NCBI GenBank assembly: GCA_963784195.1
Contig: CAWARA010000015.1
Location: 1-64,000 of the forward strand
Length of the DNA stretch: 64,000 nucleotides
DNA from: CAVQAH01 sp963784195
GTDB lineage: Bacteria > Acidobacteriota > Vicinamibacteria > Vicinamibacterales > 2-12-FULL-66-21
Direction: 5' to 3'
Shown: positions 7,659 to 16,574 of the stretch, piece by piece
Layout: every line of letters begins with the position of its first letter
Numbering within the stretch: the first letter of the stretch is position 1
Program-made: the position numbers and the translations under genes
Notes under the pieces: generated by a model
Seen by the model: only the letters and a program-made list of their open reading frames with translations
Databases searched by the model: none
Told to the model about the DNA's origin: nothing

Positions 7659-10098
7659 ATGTCCGACGTCTTGCGCGATCTGGTATTTACGCTGCGCACC
7701 TGGCGAAAAGCTCCGGGCTTTGCCGTGGTGACGGTGCTTACGCTGGCTCTTGGGATTGGATTGACCGTCACGATTTTCAGCGCGGTCAACGGCGTCCTGC
7801 TCCGGCCCCTGCCGTACGCGCAACCGGAGAAGCTCGCGAACATCTGGGTGGATCTGGGTGTCGGCAACCAATCGCTGCCGGCGGTCACACCGTTGGACTT
7901 TCGTGATTATCAGCAGCGTGCGAAGACGTTCGAGAGCTTCGCCGCGGCATCTGGCGGCAACATCGTCGGCGCAGCCGGTGTCGTCACCGGAGGCGGCACG
8001 GAACCGGAGCGTGTGGCGGTCTCGACCGTGACCGCCAATTTCTTTCCGTTGCTGGGCATTGAGCCCGTGTACGGCCGACAGTTCGAGGCCAACGACGAGG
8101 TGTTTCAAGGTCCGCCCGTGGTGATGCTCAGCTATCGCTTGTGGCGCCGGCGATACGGCGGCGATCCGAGCCTCGTCGGCCGCACGATCGAGCTCGACGG
8201 CGTGCCGCATGCGGTCGTCGGTGTGATGCCGCAGGAGTTCAGGCTGCTGCTGCCGGCCGAAGCCTTCCTCGTGCAGGACTCCGAGATCTGGAAGCCGCTG
8301 CAGTTCAACTACACGCAGGCACCGCCACGCAACTTCACGTTCTTCACGGTGTTCGGCCGGTTGCGATCGGACGCGACATTCGAGCAGGCCCAGGCGGAGA
8401 TGACTGTCGATTGCCAGCCAGCTCCGGGCAGAGCATCCGGTTCACGAATCATCCGACATGCGTATCCGCGTCGTTCCGCTGCAGCACGATGTGGTCAAAG
8501 CGGCGCGGCCTGCGTTGCTCGCGCTGCTGGGAACGGTCGCGTTCGTGCTGCTGATCGCGTGCGCGAACGTCGCGCAGCTCCTGCTGGCGCGTGGCCTCAG
8601 CCGTGAGCGTGAGGTCGCGGTGCGAACGGCGCTCGGCGCCAGCCGCTGGCGGATCGTTCGTCAGCATGCGACCGAGAGCGTTCTGCTGGCGATCGCAGGG
8701 AGCGCGGCCGGCCTGGCGCTCGCGTCCGCGTGTCTGGCCGTTCTGCGCGCCCTGGCTCCGGCCAGCCTTCCACGCGCCGAGAGTATTCAGATCGACGGGG
8801 CCGTGCTCGCCTTCACAGCCGCAATCGGCGGCATGACGGCGCTGCTCTTCGGCGTGGCGCCAGCGATCCACTGGCACCGCGTAGACCCGAGCCAGGCCTT
8901 GAAGGCGACATCGTCGTCAGCCACCGCGGCGCAGGCCAGGATGCGCAACCTGCTCGTCATCGCCGAGATTGCGTTGTCGGTCGTGCTCGTGGTCGGGGCG
9001 GGCCTGCTGATCCGCAGTTTCGTCGGTTTGCAGCGGGTTCGGCCGGGGTTTCAACCCGAGCGTGTGCTGACGTTCCAGCTGGCGCTGCCGCGGGTCGCGT
9101 ATCCGAATCCGGACGCACGCCGCCAGTTCACGCGCGTCCTGGAGGAACGGCTCCGCGCACTGCCGGGTGTCGAAGCGGTGGGCTTCGTGTCGCAGCTTCC
9201 GCTGACCGGAAGCGGACCGCTGTCACCTTACGCGTATGACGAAAGCACCGCGCGCAACTGGGAAAGCGCGACGGCGGACGGCCGCGCTGCATCGCCGGAT
9301 TATTTCCGATCCATGGGAACGCGGCTGATGGCCGGACGCTTCTTCAATGCTGACGACCGGCCGAACGTCATCATCATCGACGAGACATTGGCGGCGCGTG
9401 CGTTTCCCGGCCGCAGTGCCGTGGGGCAGCAACTGCAAGTCAGCCCGACGGGTTCTCCGAACATGTACTCGGAGGTCGTCGGAGTGATCGAGCACATGCG
9501 CATCCTCGAGCTCGGACGGCCGGTGCGCGGCCTGATCTTCAGGCCGCTGTTCGGACCGCCCACGTTCTCTGTAACAATCGGGACTCAGGGCACCCCCGAA
9601 TCCCTCATTGGTCCGGTGCATGACGCGGTGCGTTCACTCGATCCACAACTGGCTCTCGATCGCCTTCAGCCGATGACCGCTTACGTCGGTGACGCACTCG
9701 CACAGTCCAGATTCAGCCTGATGCTCATGAGTCTCTTCGGCACGCTCGCGGTCGTCCTCGCCGCCATCGGGATGTATGGCGTCATCAGCTATTCGCTGAC
9801 GCAGCGCACGCGCGAGATCGGCATCCGGCTGGCGTTGGGCGAGCCGCCCGCGCGCGTCAGGAACCTGATCATGCGCCAGGGGCTGGGGTTGATTGGTCTG
9901 AGCCTGCTGATTGGGCTACCCATCGCCATGGTCGTTGCCATGATGCTGCGTGACCTGCTGTATCAAGTCACGCCAACCGACTTGTCGACCTATGCCATTG
10001 CCGGACTCTTGCTGATCGTCGTCGGCATCCTGTCCTGCTACGTGCCGGCCCATCGAGCATCGCGGATCGTGCCGGTGCTCGCGCTGCGGCGCGAGTAG
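7659..10098 (+). CDS. ADOP/MacB-type ABC transporter permease (one frameshift)
   Basis: About 812 residues once repaired. The first frame (ATG 7659) gives the FtsX/MacB N-terminal helix (TVLTLALGIGLTVTIFSAVN) and the periplasmic MacB_PCD domain with VLLRPLPY and SYRLWRRRYGGDP. The second frame gives the C-terminal FtsX helices (LLIACANVAQLLLARGLSRE, then a second FtsX block ending with PAHRASRIVPVLALR). The two are joined by an indel at about 8403-8407: AQAEMT in the first frame continues as IASQLRAEHP in the next. Left uncorrected, the first frame ends at 8606 and the second can start at 8458. This Acidobacteria-enriched permease family has two tandem FtsX units and usually acts with a separate MacB-like ATPase. 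None is adjacent here. Confidence 0.9.
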
Positions 10099-10120
10099 TG
10101 CAGATTCAACGCTAGAATCA

Positions 10121-10603
10121 GTGGTGTTGCGCAACGAAACTCGCCTGCGGCTCCTGACCTTTCTGCTGCGCCTGGCCGGTACGGTCACCGCGGCGGCGTT
10201 TCTGGCGATGTTCCTGCCGGTGGAGTGGATGGTCTCCACACATCGATGGCTCGGGCTGGGAGAATTTCCTCGGATGCCCGTCGTCGACTACCTGGCGCGC
10301 TCCGCCGCCGCGCTCTACGGCTTCCACGGCGCGCTACTGCTGCTGATCTCCCGCGATCCGATCAAGCACCTGACGATCGTCCGATTCGTCGCGTGCATGA
10401 ACGTCCTCTTCGGCCTGATGATCATCGCCATCGACTGGCACGCCGGCATGCCCCTGCTGTGGCTGCTCCTCGAAGGCCCCCCCATCATCGCGTTCGGGGT
10501 GGTGATTGCCTTCCTGGGGTCAGGTCTTGAATCGCGGGAAAACGCTGGAATTCAAGACCTGACCCCGTCTAGCGGCGGGCGGACCGTTGGGGTCAGGTCT
10601 TGA
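10121..10603 (+). CDS. Small multi-pass membrane protein, unknown function
   Basis: A 160-residue protein from GTG 10121, starting 22 bases after the ADOP permease. Four hydrophobic stretches are visible (LAGTVTAAAFLAMFLPV, YGFHGALLLLI, FVACMNVLFGLMIIAI, LLWLLLEGPPIIAFGVVIAFL). I do not recognise a characterised family. The final ~28 residues (from GSGLESREN) are encoded by the REP-like palindrome at 10,516-10,566 and the start of the second one, which also supplies the stop codon. The native C-terminus was probably near residue 132 and was altered by repeat insertion. Confidence 0.7.
   Translation: MVLRNETRLRLLTFLLRLAGTVTAAAFLAMFLPVEWMVSTHRWLGLGEFPRMPVVDYLARSAAALYGFHGALLLLISRDPIKHLTIVRFVACMNVLFGLMIIAIDWHAGMPLLWLLLEGPPIIAFGVVIAFLGSGLESRENAGIQDLTPSSGGRTVGVRS
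10516..10566. repeat. REP-like hairpin copy 1 (GGGGTCAGGTCTTGAAT palindrome)
   Basis: A 51-bp element with perfect 17-bp inverted arms (GGGGTCAGGTCTTGAAT / ATTCAAGACCTGACCCC) around a 17-base centre. Similar palindromes are, from memory, mobilised by RAYT/IS200-like transposases in soil bacteria. It sits at the 3' end of a plus-strand gene that converges with the ThuA gene. Confidence 0.85.
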
Positions 10604-10639
10604 ATCGCGGAAAAATGTTGGAATTCAAGACCTGACCCC
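10589..10639. repeat. REP-like hairpin copy 2
   Basis: A second 51-bp copy in the same orientation as copy 1, with the same 17-bp arms and a slightly different centre. It abuts the stop codon of the minus-strand ThuA gene. The tandem pair could act as a bidirectional terminator for the convergent genes. Confidence 0.85.
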
Positions 10640-11412
10640 TAGCGCCGGGCGACCCACCGGATGGCGCCGGTGAGTTGGCGTTGGAAGCGGGGGTCGCGCC
10701 ACGTTTCGTCGAAGTGACCGAGGGCGTTGTAGTACGCGCGGCCGTTGCCGACCGAGTGCGTCCACGCGAGCGGATAGTCACCAGTCGTGCCGACGGACGC
10801 CGCGTCGAGACGGAGCAGGACTTGAACCCGCGGGCGCGGATTCTCGCGAAACGTGTAGAACTCCTCGAACGTCGAATAGCGCTCGCCGAGCCCTGACGCC
10901 GCCGGGTGCGACTGATCTTCGACGACGACGGTGGCCTGTTGCGTCCAGGGATGCTCTTTGAAGTACGCGCCCACCAGCATTCCGTAATCCGCCCACTCGT
11001 ACAGCGTATCGGTCGCGCTGTGCGTGCCGAGAAACCCGCCGCCGCGATTCATGAAATCCAGAATCGCCGTCTTCTGATCCGCGCTGAACGGCAACTCGCC
11101 CGTCGTGAGCGCGAAGAACAGCACCTCGTAGTTGGCCAGATTCGAGGCGCTGACCGTGGACAGGTCTTCTGTCGCCGTAACCGTGAACTCACCGCCGCTC
11201 GCGCCGGCGAGGCTCGACATGACCTGACGAGCGGTCTCGATCGACCCATGCCGGAAGCCCAGCGTCGTCGTGATCATGAGGATCCGGATCGGCTGACCGG
11301 AGGGTGCGGAAGGAGAGGGAGTGTTCGGCGTTTGCGGCGATGATGAGCTCGACCCGCAAGCGCCCGCGAAGGCCAGCACGGCTACGACCAGCAGCACGCG
11401 GCTAGACTGCAC
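10639..11412 (-). CDS. ThuA-domain lipoprotein (trehalose-utilisation-like)
   Basis: A 257-residue protein with a type II signal peptide: hydrophobic VLLVVAVLAFAGAC with the lipobox Cys at about residue 19, then a Ser/Pro-rich linker. The ThuA fold follows: IRILMITTTLGFRHGSI, FALTTGELPF, and the conserved GGGFLGTHSATDT and WTHSVGNGRAYYNALGH blocks. ThuA proteins are class I glutamine-amidotransferase-like and are often found with sugar catabolism genes; biochemical activity is poorly defined. It is likely anchored in the outer or inner membrane facing the periplasm. Its stop codon touches the second REP-like hairpin. Confidence 0.9.
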   Translation of the reverse strand: MQSSRVLLVVAVLAFAGACGSSSSSPQTPNTPSPSAPSGQPIRILMITTTLGFRHGSIETARQVMSSLAGASGGEFTVTATEDLSTVSASNLANYEVLFFALTTGELPFSADQKTAILDFMNRGGGFLGTHSATDTLYEWADYGMLVGAYFKEHPWTQQATVVVEDQSHPAASGLGERYSTFEEFYTFRENPRPRVQVLLRLDAASVGTTGDYPLAWTHSVGNGRAYYNALGHFDETWRDPRFQRQLTGAIRWVARR

Positions 11413-11723
11413 ACCTCATTATCCGCCCGCCGCCCCAACTCTTCCACCGCCGAACCGTTCGAGTCCATCTGCCAGTCGAGCTTCACTGAAGCCGGCGCGA
11501 TTGCTTACCGGGCTGACACCTCAACGCCCCACTCCAACTCCAGGGGCCTGGCTCCCGCTTTGGATAAGCATGGGCGTTGGGGTTGACGCGTTGGCAGATC
11601 GCGTGACAATTCGGTGCGGCTCCCGCGAAATCTGTAAGGGCGCGCGCCGGTTGTCAGCCGATCGGCTCGCAAGAACGCCGTTGCGGATAGACTCACGGGA
11701 ATCACGCAAACAGATAAGACTAG
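11413..11723. other. 311-bp gap between divergent genes
   Basis: The stretch separates the divergently transcribed ThuA lipoprotein and the unknown secreted protein, so it must hold promoters for both, but I see no convincing -35/-10 pair, operator or RNA gene. No supported coding sequence was found in it. Confidence 0.4.
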
Positions 11724-12692
11724 ATGGGATACGCAACAAGCCTTGTCATCGTGCTTGCGGGAGTTGCGTTCGGACTCGGGCCGTCCGAGCAGGGACAAGT
11801 GCCCGGGACCCTGCGAGCCGCACTCCTGCACCACGGATTCGCCACCGCCATCGGTGCGCCTGAGATGCCCAAGGTCGACGCGCCGTTGACCAGCTCGGAG
11901 TTTGGCGTCAGCGGCGGCACGTTCGCAGCCGCGTACTACCTGAGGGAAGAGGTGCTGGGCCAGGGGCTCGGCAGGCTTCACGTCAGCGTGTTCGACCGGA
12001 CGAGCGGGCGATGGAGGCACGCCGCTGCGCTGCGCCAGCAGATTGGGTCCGTGCTCGGCGTCAGTGTCGGCGATCGCTACATCCTCATCGAGGGACATGC
12101 CAATCCGTCCGCTGGTGTTGGACTTCTTCTGAATCGAACGAACCTGCGAACTGTGGCTCGGCTATCGGGATACGGCCTGCGTCTTCTATCCACCGGCTCG
12201 ATCCTGTATCACGCGAACATGGTGCACTTTGCTCCGGTGCATCAGGAGCGGCTGATGGTGTTCGAGCCTCGCACTCGCAGCGAAGCCGAGATTTTCCCTG
12301 GCAAGGCGGAATCGGTAATCGCCGCCAGCTATCGCCGATCGATTCTGACGGCCTACGAGAAGTTGTCGGCCTCTCAGAAAGGGGCATTCGAGCAGTCTGC
12401 CTACGGTGCTTTGGACGACTTCGACCGGAACATCTCCCACCTCGCCGAGCGACCCGCCGGCGATCGCCTGGCGTTCGTGGCTTCCTACGAGTCCGCCCGG
12501 ATGGAAAAGCGGATCCCGCGCGCGCAGACGCTCGTTCAGTGCGATCGCACGTCGGCGCTGGTGTGGTCGTGCAACGAGCGCGATCTTGACGAAGCGGCGC
12601 GAGCGTTTGCCTTCGAGCTGCGACGGCAGCCGAACGGCTGGTTCGAAAGCGCCGACATCGATCCGCTCATCAAAAAGGCCCTCGGTCTCTGA
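11724..12692 (+). CDS. Secreted protein of unknown function
   Basis: A 322-residue protein with a plausible signal peptide (MGYATSLVIVLAGVAFGLG). The mature part has no motif I can assign. It contains SSEFGVSGGTFAAAYYLRE, a compact beta-rich middle, and a C-terminal region with two Cys (VQCDRTSALVWSCNERDLDEA) that could form a disulfide. No strong ribosome site precedes ATG 11724. It is followed 48 bases later by the ABC transporter genes, with no evident functional link. Confidence 0.65.
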   Translation: MGYATSLVIVLAGVAFGLGPSEQGQVPGTLRAALLHHGFATAIGAPEMPKVDAPLTSSEFGVSGGTFAAAYYLREEVLGQGLGRLHVSVFDRTSGRWRHAAALRQQIGSVLGVSVGDRYILIEGHANPSAGVGLLLNRTNLRTVARLSGYGLRLLSTGSILYHANMVHFAPVHQERLMVFEPRTRSEAEIFPGKAESVIAASYRRSILTAYEKLSASQKGAFEQSAYGALDDFDRNISHLAERPAGDRLAFVASYESARMEKRIPRAQTLVQCDRTSALVWSCNERDLDEAARAFAFELRRQPNGWFESADIDPLIKKALGL

Positions 12693-12740
12693 ATCCGGGT
12701 CATTTCGTGCCGGTGTCCTGCTCCCGTATGATCGCGATTG

Positions 12741-13514
12741 ATGGCCGCGTCCATTCACACTGAGAACCTGTCCCGCGAGTACGGTGGCCGTTTTGCCCTC
12801 ACCGACCTCAATCTGGAGGTCCAGCCGGGAGAGATTCTCGGATTCCTCGGGCCGAACGCCGCCGGCAAGTCCACGACGGTCAAGATTCTGGTGGGCATGC
12901 TCAAGCCGTCCTCCGGCACGGCCCGGGTAGCCGGATTCGACGTGGCGCGCGACCCGCTGGAAGTCAAGCGCCGCATCGGCTACGTCCCTGAAACGGCCGC
13001 TCTCTACGAGACGCTCACCGCACGCGAATATCTCGCGCTCGTCGCCTCTCTTCATCACCAGCCCAGGACCGCGGCTCAGGCGCGCATCGACGAACTGCTC
13101 GAGCGGTTCGATCTCTCGCACGCACGCGACCAGCGGCTGAGCGAGTTCTCCAAGGGAATGAAGCAGAAGGTCCTGATCACCGCTGCGCTCATGCACGGGC
13201 CAGAGATCGTGTTCCTCGACGAGCCGCTGACCGGTCTCGATGCGAACGCGGCGCTCGTCGTCAAGGAGCTGATCCGCGGCCTCGCCGCGCAGGGGCGCAC
13301 GATCTTTTTCTGCTCGCACGTGCTCGAGGTGGTCGAACGCGTGTGCACGCGCATCGTGATCATCGATCGCGGCCGCGCGATCGCCGACGGAACGGCAGCC
13401 GACATCGCCGCGCGGACAGGCACGGCGTCGCTCGAATCCGCCTTTGTGTCGCTGACCGGACAGCGGGACGCGGCGCAGGTTACCCAGGACCTGATCAACG
13501 CCCTGAGCCGCTGA
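12741..13514 (+). CDS. ABC transporter ATP-binding protein
   Basis: A 257-residue nucleotide-binding subunit of an ABC-2-type exporter. Motifs: Walker A GPNAAGKST near residue 38, signature LSEFSKGMKQK near 134, Walker B IVFLDEPLTGLD near 155, and H-loop CSHV near 193. The ATG at 12741 is chosen over the TTG at 12738 immediately before it. The stop overlaps the next gene's start (TGATG), so ATPase and permease are translationally coupled. Substrate unknown. Confidence 0.93.
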   Translation: MAASIHTENLSREYGGRFALTDLNLEVQPGEILGFLGPNAAGKSTTVKILVGMLKPSSGTARVAGFDVARDPLEVKRRIGYVPETAALYETLTAREYLALVASLHHQPRTAAQARIDELLERFDLSHARDQRLSEFSKGMKQKVLITAALMHGPEIVFLDEPLTGLDANAALVVKELIRGLAAQGRTIFFCSHVLEVVERVCTRIVIIDRGRAIADGTAADIAARTGTASLESAFVSLTGQRDAAQVTQDLINALSR

Positions 13515-15133
13515 TGGCCGAGCGCAACCTTTCCTGGCTCGGCATCGATCGGATCCAGTGGCAGGCGCTCGTCGTGGCCTACCTGCGCATGGACGGGCGC
13601 CGCGCCGGTGGGGCGTCGCGGCCCGGAGAGAGACCGGGCCGTCACGTGTTTGCCGCCTACAGCGGCCTGATCCTCATGACCTCGATCAGCGGCATCTTCC
13701 TCGCCATCGCCGCCGTCGTGCTCGAGGATCCGCTGACCGTTTCGGTGGTCCTGACCACCTATGCGGCGATGAATACCTCGCTGTTGCTGCTGGTGGACTT
13801 TACGGGCCTCGTGGTTTCGCCGGACGACTACCGCATTCTCGCCAGCCGTCCTGTTGACTCACGAACGTACCTGGCCGCTCGCCTGACGTCGGTGCTCGTC
13901 TACGTTGCCGTCATTGCAGGTGTCATGGCGCTGCCGCCATCGCTCGTCCTTGGCTTCTGGCACGGGCTCGGCGTGCTCGGTTTTCTGGCAGCCCTGCTGG
14001 CGACGCTCCTGTGCTGCACCTGCGCCGCGGTGATCGTCATCGTGGCGTACGCGAAGCTCGTGTCGTTCGTGCATCCCAGCCGTTTGTCGCGAGCGCTCAG
14101 CTACCTTCAGCTCACGGCGTCCACGACCTTCATCGCCGGGTACTATCTGGTCGCCCAGGTATCGCAGTCTGCGCAGCTTCGCCACCTGTCCGTACGCAAC
14201 GTCCGATGGTTGTGGTCGCTCCCCTCCACGTGGTTCGCGTCGCTCGTGCCGGTTGCCGGCGGCCTGGCCGGTGCTGCGGAATGGACGGGATCGGCGGCTG
14301 CGATCGTGTGTGTCGCCTGTTGCGTGCCTCTCGCGGCCGGCCGGCTGTCGCTCGACTATGCCGAGCGGTTGTCGGAGATCGCGTCGGCGTCGGAACCGCC
14401 GGCCCGGCGGCGCAGGATCCTGCCCGGCTTCGGGACGGCCGAAGCGTTTGCGATTGCGACGCTGGTCCGGGCGCAGTTTCGCTACGATCCACGCTTCCGC
14501 CTCGCGATCCTCGGTGTGCTCCCCATCACGGCTTTCTACATGATGCTGGGGGTCAACAACGGGACGATGACCGATCCCTTCGTCTCGCGGTGGGGAAGTT
14601 TCGGCTCGCCGATGTACTTTGCGGTGGCGTTCCTGCCGATGACGCTCCACGGCTCACTGTTGTACAGCGACAGCTGGCGCTCGGCCTGGATCTTCTTCGC
14701 GACGCCGGCCGATCCTGCCAAGCTGATCGTCTCGGCCAAGAACTTCGTCGCGATCTTCTTTCTTGGCGGCTATATCGTCCTGATCGCGATCGTGTGGAGC
14801 TTCTACTTCGAGCGGGTGTGGCACGCTGTCGTGCACGCCGCCTTCGTCGGTCTGCTGGCGCACTTCCTGTTGCAGGGTGCGGTCATCCTGCACCCTGCGC
14901 TGCCTTTTGCCACGGAACCCCGGAAGGCGGAACGGTCGTCGCAGGTGATGGGCCTGTTCTTTCTGGCCGCGATCGCCAGCAGCATTGCGCCGATCCTGCT
15001 CGGTGTCTTCTATCGACGGTTCGCCACGATCGCCATTCTGGCGATCCTGCTCATCGCCGTCACGATCGGGCTCGAGCGCGTCGTGCGCCGACGCGCACGC
15101 AGCGCGGTCCTCGGGATGGAGTTTCGAAGTTAA
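13514..15133 (+). CDS. ABC transporter permease, multi-pass membrane protein
   Basis: A 539-residue integral membrane partner of the preceding ATPase; ATG 13514 overlaps its stop. About a dozen hydrophobic helices are visible (for example LILMTSISGIFLAIAAVVL, LGFLAALLATLLCCTCAAV, VMGLFFLAAIASSIAPILL). A hydrophilic loop near residue 30 (GGASRPGERPGR) is encoded by a GC-rich hairpin. The length is greater than a simple ABC-2 permease, and it lacks recognisable family motifs beyond topology, so export function is inferred from the operon. It ends in a 4-base convergent overlap (TTAA) with the DsbA-like gene. Confidence 0.85.
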   Translation: MAERNLSWLGIDRIQWQALVVAYLRMDGRRAGGASRPGERPGRHVFAAYSGLILMTSISGIFLAIAAVVLEDPLTVSVVLTTYAAMNTSLLLLVDFTGLVVSPDDYRILASRPVDSRTYLAARLTSVLVYVAVIAGVMALPPSLVLGFWHGLGVLGFLAALLATLLCCTCAAVIVIVAYAKLVSFVHPSRLSRALSYLQLTASTTFIAGYYLVAQVSQSAQLRHLSVRNVRWLWSLPSTWFASLVPVAGGLAGAAEWTGSAAAIVCVACCVPLAAGRLSLDYAERLSEIASASEPPARRRRILPGFGTAEAFAIATLVRAQFRYDPRFRLAILGVLPITAFYMMLGVNNGTMTDPFVSRWGSFGSPMYFAVAFLPMTLHGSLLYSDSWRSAWIFFATPADPAKLIVSAKNFVAIFFLGGYIVLIAIVWSFYFERVWHAVVHAAFVGLLAHFLLQGAVILHPALPFATEPRKAERSSQVMGLFFLAAIASSIAPILLGVFYRRFATIAILAILLIAVTIGLERVVRRRARSAVLGMEFRS

Positions 15134-15900
15134 CTGCCGCCGTTCACGCGCTGCAGCTCGAGCTGAATAGCCGCCTCGAGCGCGGCCGCCGGGATGGCGC
15201 CGTCGATACGCCGGCCGTTGATGAAGAACGTTGGCGTCGACTGGACGTTCAGCTGCGCTCCGAGCTGTGAGTCGGCCTTGACCTCTTCGAGAACAGCCGG
15301 ATACTGCGCCGCGAAATCAGTGACGCCGCCGACCGTCTCAGCCGCCCTGCGAACCTGGTCCGGCGTGAGGAACGGTGGTCCCTGGTTGGCGAACAACCAC
15401 GCTTCGAGTTTCTCTGCAGTGCCTTTCTTGCCCGCCATGTTGAAGGCCGCCGCTGCTTCGCAGGCAGCCATGTGCCCGGCGTTCTTCGTGTTGCACTCGA
15501 GCTCCAGCGGGAAGTGTTTCAAGACGTACCTGACGTCGCCGGTCGCCGTGTACTTCGCCAGAATGCCTTTGAAGTCGTAGTAGCTTCGCCGGCACGGGGG
15601 ACACTGGAAGTCGTTGAACTTGACGATCAGCACCTTGGCGCTGCCCCTGTCGATCGGAACGTTGACCACGGGCTGCAGGTCGTACCACTTCTCGAATTGC
15701 GCGCGTTGCAGATCGGTGAGCGGCTGGTACGGAGCAGGGTTGTGCTCGGACTGCGTGGCCCTGTCGACAGGGAAGGACGCGATCGTGAAGAGACCACCGC
15801 CGATCAGCGCCGCCGCGATGGCCAGGACAGCGGGCCGCTTCACCAGGAGTTCCGCATCACGCAGGAAGCGCTCCGGCAGCGAACCGAGAGGCGCTGCCAT
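15130..15900 (-). CDS. DsbA-family thiol:disulfide oxidoreductase
   Basis: A membrane-anchored thioredoxin-fold protein: N-terminal helix (AVLAIAAALIGGGLFTIASF), then FNDFQCPPCRRSYYDF with the CPPC redox motif, and the cis-proline segment QSTPTFFINGRRIDG near the C-terminus. A helical insertion contains additional Cys residues (LECNTKNAGHMAAC). It probably introduces or exchanges disulfides in envelope proteins. ATG 15900 is chosen; an in-frame TTG at 15921 is possible. The start overlaps the upstream VKOR gene by 44 bases, so the two are co-transcribed and likely partners: DsbA oxidises substrates and VKOR reoxidises DsbA. Confidence 0.92.
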   Translation of the reverse strand: MAAPLGSLPERFLRDAELLVKRPAVLAIAAALIGGGLFTIASFPVDRATQSEHNPAPYQPLTDLQRAQFEKWYDLQPVVNVPIDRGSAKVLIVKFNDFQCPPCRRSYYDFKGILAKYTATGDVRYVLKHFPLELECNTKNAGHMAACEAAAAFNMAGKKGTAEKLEAWLFANQGPPFLTPDQVRRAAETVGGVTDFAAQYPAVLEEVKADSQLGAQLNVQSTPTFFINGRRIDGAIPAAALEAAIQLELQRVNGGS

Positions 15901-16372
15901 TGCCCGGTAAGAGAAAATCAAGCAGACCGATGACGGCGACGTAGGTGATCGCGCACAGGATGCACAGGGCCTTCAGCTGAAAGAACGACGCCCACGCCAG
16001 ATAACCCGAGAACGCGAGCCCGATGAGGGACAGCGCGAACACGTAGCCTGCGACGTTTTCGCCAGCGACGCCCACCGCCTCAGCCGCGCGTACTTTCTTG
16101 CCAGCCGGGATCACACGCGGCGGAGGCGCTGAAGCGACCATCAGCACGATGGCCGCGAAGAAGATCACCCCGAGCACTGCGACCGGTGCGCCGAGAAAGC
16201 TGCCGTATTGGCTGAGATAAGCCTGCGTGCAGCTCACCGACGTGCTGACATCGCAAAAACTCGTGTAGGCCGGGTCTGTCAGCAGCGTGTGATGCACGTA
16301 GGTCGAGATGACCGACGCACCAAGGCCAAGCAGCGCGAAGGCGAGCAGCAGTCTGCGCGTGTGGGTTGTCAT
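15857..16372 (-). CDS. Vitamin K epoxide reductase (VKOR) family protein
   Basis: A 171-residue four-helix membrane protein. It has the VKOR pattern: a Cys pair in the first periplasmic loop (FCDVSTSVSCTQ), the Ser/Gly region YGSFLGAPVAVLGV, and the quinone-linked CxxC as CILC near residue 139 followed by the last helix. In bacteria VKOR replaces DsbB, passing electrons from DsbA to quinone. It lies directly upstream of and overlaps the DsbA-like gene; in some bacteria these two are fused. Confidence 0.93.
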   Translation of the reverse strand: MTTHTRRLLLAFALLGLGASVISTYVHHTLLTDPAYTSFCDVSTSVSCTQAYLSQYGSFLGAPVAVLGVIFFAAIVLMVASAPPPRVIPAGKKVRAAEAVGVAGENVAGYVFALSLIGLAFSGYLAWASFFQLKALCILCAITYVAVIGLLDFLLPGNGSASRFAAGALPA

Positions 16373-16477
16373 GGGTATCGAGAACGCCTGTTGGCATTCT
16401 GTCCCGTTCGCCCTGTCCGCGCAAGAACGACGCGGTCGCTAGTCTGAAGCTGTCTTAAACCTGTCGCCTTCCAAGGT

Positions 16478-16570
16478 GCGAGCGAGCGCCGCGAGAGCCA
16501 CGCGAGCGGAGCGCGCCGGCGAAGCGGGCGAGAGCGCGTGTAGGGGAGTCCGAGGGCGAAGCCCCTCGGA
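16478..16570. repeat. GC-rich imperfect palindromic repeat (GGCGAAGCC family)
   Basis: Between the VKOR start and the di-heme oxidoreductase stop there is a ~90-bp run of GAGCG/GCGAG words ending in a hairpin, TCCGAGGGCGAAGCCCCTCGGA (stem near 16,547-16,568). A similarly organised element with the same hairpin core lies at 47,113-47,226, defining a dispersed family. Confidence 0.6.
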
Positions 16571-16574
16571 TAAG

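Noticed and set aside
11321..11863. 180-residue plus-strand frame spanning the gap between ThuA and the unknown secreted protein
   Set aside because: Overlaps the starts of both supported genes and is Arg/Ser/Pro-rich without any motif.
13612..13645. Hairpin GGCCCGGAGAGAGACCGGGCC inside the ABC permease, sharing CCGGGCCGTCA with the palindrome at 6,505
   Set aside because: Could be a repeat insertion encoding a loop, but an 11-bp GC-rich match is too short to support it.
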